A DNA stretch of 47,124 bases. Source: a virus. The notes under the pieces are model-generated. The model made no database searches and was not told the DNA's origin. It was given only the letters and a program-made list of their open reading frames with translations. A program made the position numbers and the translations under genes. Of this stretch, positions 45,963-47,124 are shown piece after piece; position 1 is the stretch's first letter; each line of letters starts with the position of its first letter. Location: IMG/VR virus record IMGVR_UViG_3300023112_000027, positions 1 through 47,124 of that record. One strand, given 5' to 3'.

Positions 45963-46971
45963 GAGTTAAATTATTAACCTCCGGGACAGTCCAAGCTGCA
46001 CCAGTCTTAGGGCTGTCTTCCCATATGTGTTTCTGCACTGAGTACCACACTATGCTTAATTTCTTCGCAACCCCAGCAGAAGTAGCACCATCAGTTATTA
46101 TGTAGTTTTTGGCGGCGGTGCGGGCTGTGTCTGCCGCTACCGCATCTAATGTAGTCTGTACTGCATGTACGGCAGACACGGCTGGCAGGTCTTCTGTAAC
46201 CACCTCAGCAGTTGCCCCATCATACGCCAAGTAGATGTTCGTCATAGATTTATCACTACTCCCAAAAGGGTCATCCACATCTAAGTACCCTCCAACAGCA
46301 TACCGTTGTGCTACATCACCAGTAGGTAGCAATGCCCGCACCCTATGCCTCTTCCTCCCCATTATTGGTGGTTGTTGGGTGTGGTCAGCTTGGATTACAA
46401 AATCACTGTAGTAGTTTACACTATTAAAGTCACCAGTCAACACAACACTTGTTCCATCCTGCCCCGCCTCGTAGCCAGTGCCAGTAACTGCAAGCTTCCT
46501 GTCTACATAGACACTACAGGAAGTTGGGCTAAACTCAACCTCAAAGTATTGCCACACCCCTTGCTTAACAAACCCGTTTAGGCTTGCCCCACCATACCCT
46601 CCGAACACACCAAAGCCTATATATATTTGTCCGTACTCACTGCAAGAGATATTCATGTTGGCATTTAAGTTGCCTCCGTAGTCCCACCCCATTGTTGAGT
46701 TGGTGGTGGTTAGTAGTTGGGAGGCTTTAAGGGGTTCTCCAACCTCACCTAGCTTTCTCCAGAATGATACAGTGACATACGGGTGGTACTCCATACCAAC
46801 CCCCATACACACATCAATGTCACCAACCATGCGTAGGCAACTACCACCCCCCTTACCACCACCTGTGATGACCTGCTTAATTCCGGGGTCTACCAAGCCC
46901 TCAGACCAACCCCTATCCTCTAGGTCTTGGACAGTGCCAGCTAACTCAAAACTCTCTATAAACTTATACAT
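45937..46971 (-). CDS. LamG/concanavalin-like virion protein, first late gene (344 aa)
   Basis: A beta-sandwich of lectin type in the first 200 residues (FIESFELAGTVQDLEDRGWS, YVTVSFWRKLGEV, GVWQYFEVEFSPTSCSVYVD). The last 140 residues contain a helix- and alanine-rich VHAVQTTLDAVAADTARTAA and end PEVNNLTLGVEREDW. It is likely a host-surface-binding appendage. AGGAG lies 6 nt upstream, behind an inverted repeat in the terminal redundancy. As the most upstream - strand gene besides the 101-274 frame, it should start the late operon. Confidence 0.75.
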   Translation of the reverse strand: MYKFIESFELAGTVQDLEDRGWSEGLVDPGIKQVITGGGKGGGSCLRMVGDIDVCMGVGMEYHPYVTVSFWRKLGEVGEPLKASQLLTTTNSTMGWDYGGNLNANMNISCSEYGQIYIGFGVFGGYGGASLNGFVKQGVWQYFEVEFSPTSCSVYVDRKLAVTGTGYEAGQDGTSVVLTGDFNSVNYYSDFVIQADHTQQPPIMGRKRHRVRALLPTGDVAQRYAVGGYLDVDDPFGSSDKSMTNIYLAYDGATAEVVTEDLPAVSAVHAVQTTLDAVAADTARTAAKNYIITDGATSAGVAKKLSIVWYSVQKHIWEDSPKTGAAWTVPEVNNLTLGVEREDW

Positions 46972-46987
46972 ACTACTCCTATTACGT

Positions 46988-47124
46988 GTCGAATGTTATT
47001 GGCCCTTTGTACTGCTAAGGAAAGGCTAAGGCCAATGCTCATAATTTCCCCGAGAATATTTTTAGGTGCATTGCATATATATAACAATCACTCAACCCCC
47101 CTGCCCCCCCCCCCTTGGCTTCTG
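46988..47124. repeat. Terminal redundancy, right copy
   Basis: The same 137 bases as at positions 1-137, with three substitutions to C in the final 25 bases. The clustering of errors at the very end in a C-run suggests base-calling error rather than biological change. If the overlap is removed, the unique genome is about 46,987 bp. Confidence 0.9.

Noticed and set aside
1-47124. CRISPR array, insertion sequence, integrase or lysogeny genes
   Set aside because: No regularly spaced repeats, transposase, integrase, excisionase or repressor-like gene was seen. Gene content is that of a lytic phage.
1-47124. Phage-encoded single-subunit RNA polymerase (Autographiviridae)
   Set aside because: No open frame of the expected 800-900 residues with polymerase motifs exists on either strand. 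The only family A-type polymerase is the DNA polymerase at 13473.

Overview
The window is a complete or near-complete genome of a lytic, T7-like podovirus of about 46,987 bp. The last 137 bases repeat the first 137, with three mismatches confined to a poly-C tract, so the contig closes into a circle or carries a short terminal redundancy. The genome has two arms that converge on a terminator at about 23.62-23.65 kb. The left arm (about 1.2-23.6 kb, + strand) holds early, metabolic and replication genes. The right arm (23.66-46.97 kb, - strand) holds virion, packaging and lysis genes. I found no phage RNA polymerase. Replication is T7-like (primase-helicase, family A DNA polymerase, SSB-like protein, ATP-dependent ligase, 5'-3' exonuclease), and there are also PhoH, a cobalamin-dependent ribonucleotide reductase and a small thioredoxin/glutaredoxin. 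This gene set and size recall marine podoviruses such as SIO1, VpV262 and other Zobellviridae/cobaviruses, so a marine gammaproteobacterial or related host is likely. That placement is inferred from gene content only.

Layout. Positions 275-1247 are a gene-free control region. It contains AT-rich DNA with a GC palindrome, two tandem sigma70-type promoters each followed by an rRNA-type boxA sequence, and about 350 nt of hairpin-rich leader. Positions 1252-3577 hold very small early genes, several below usual ORF cut-offs, separated by recurring hairpin cassettes and a 37-nt leader element. Positions 3724-9874 hold a gene set for amide or peptide-bond chemistry: a class I glutamine amidotransferase, a class II glutamine amidotransferase, a COOH-NH2 ligase type 2, a second amidoligase, an ATP-grasp ligase and two unknown proteins. 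Positions 10310-17089 hold primase-helicase, an ECF-like sigma factor, an HNH nuclease, DNA polymerase, SSB-like protein and DNA ligase. Positions 17161-23613 hold exonuclease, two more HNH proteins, PhoH, an HslV/proteasome-fold peptidase, a DUF3310 protein, a thioredoxin-like protein and class II RNR.

The - strand, read from 46.97 kb downward, encodes receptor-binding or appendage proteins, putative small terminase, a LamG-like protein, large terminase, portal, three tRNAs (Arg-UCU, Pro-UGG, Asn-GUU), scaffold, capsid, decoration protein, a strong terminator, tail tubular proteins A and B, internal virion proteins (one carrying a GH73 glucosaminidase) and two small membrane proteins of the lysis type.

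The features most worth follow-up are the amidoligase/ATP-grasp/amidotransferase cassette, the sigma factor in a phage without its own polymerase, and three repeated non-coding element families. These are a 37-nt leader element in four indel-free copies, a 41-bp motif in two distant copies whose palindrome arms co-vary, and hairpin cassettes with boxA-like sequences in front of small genes. Together they suggest a transcription or translation control scheme that the protein genes alone do not explain.
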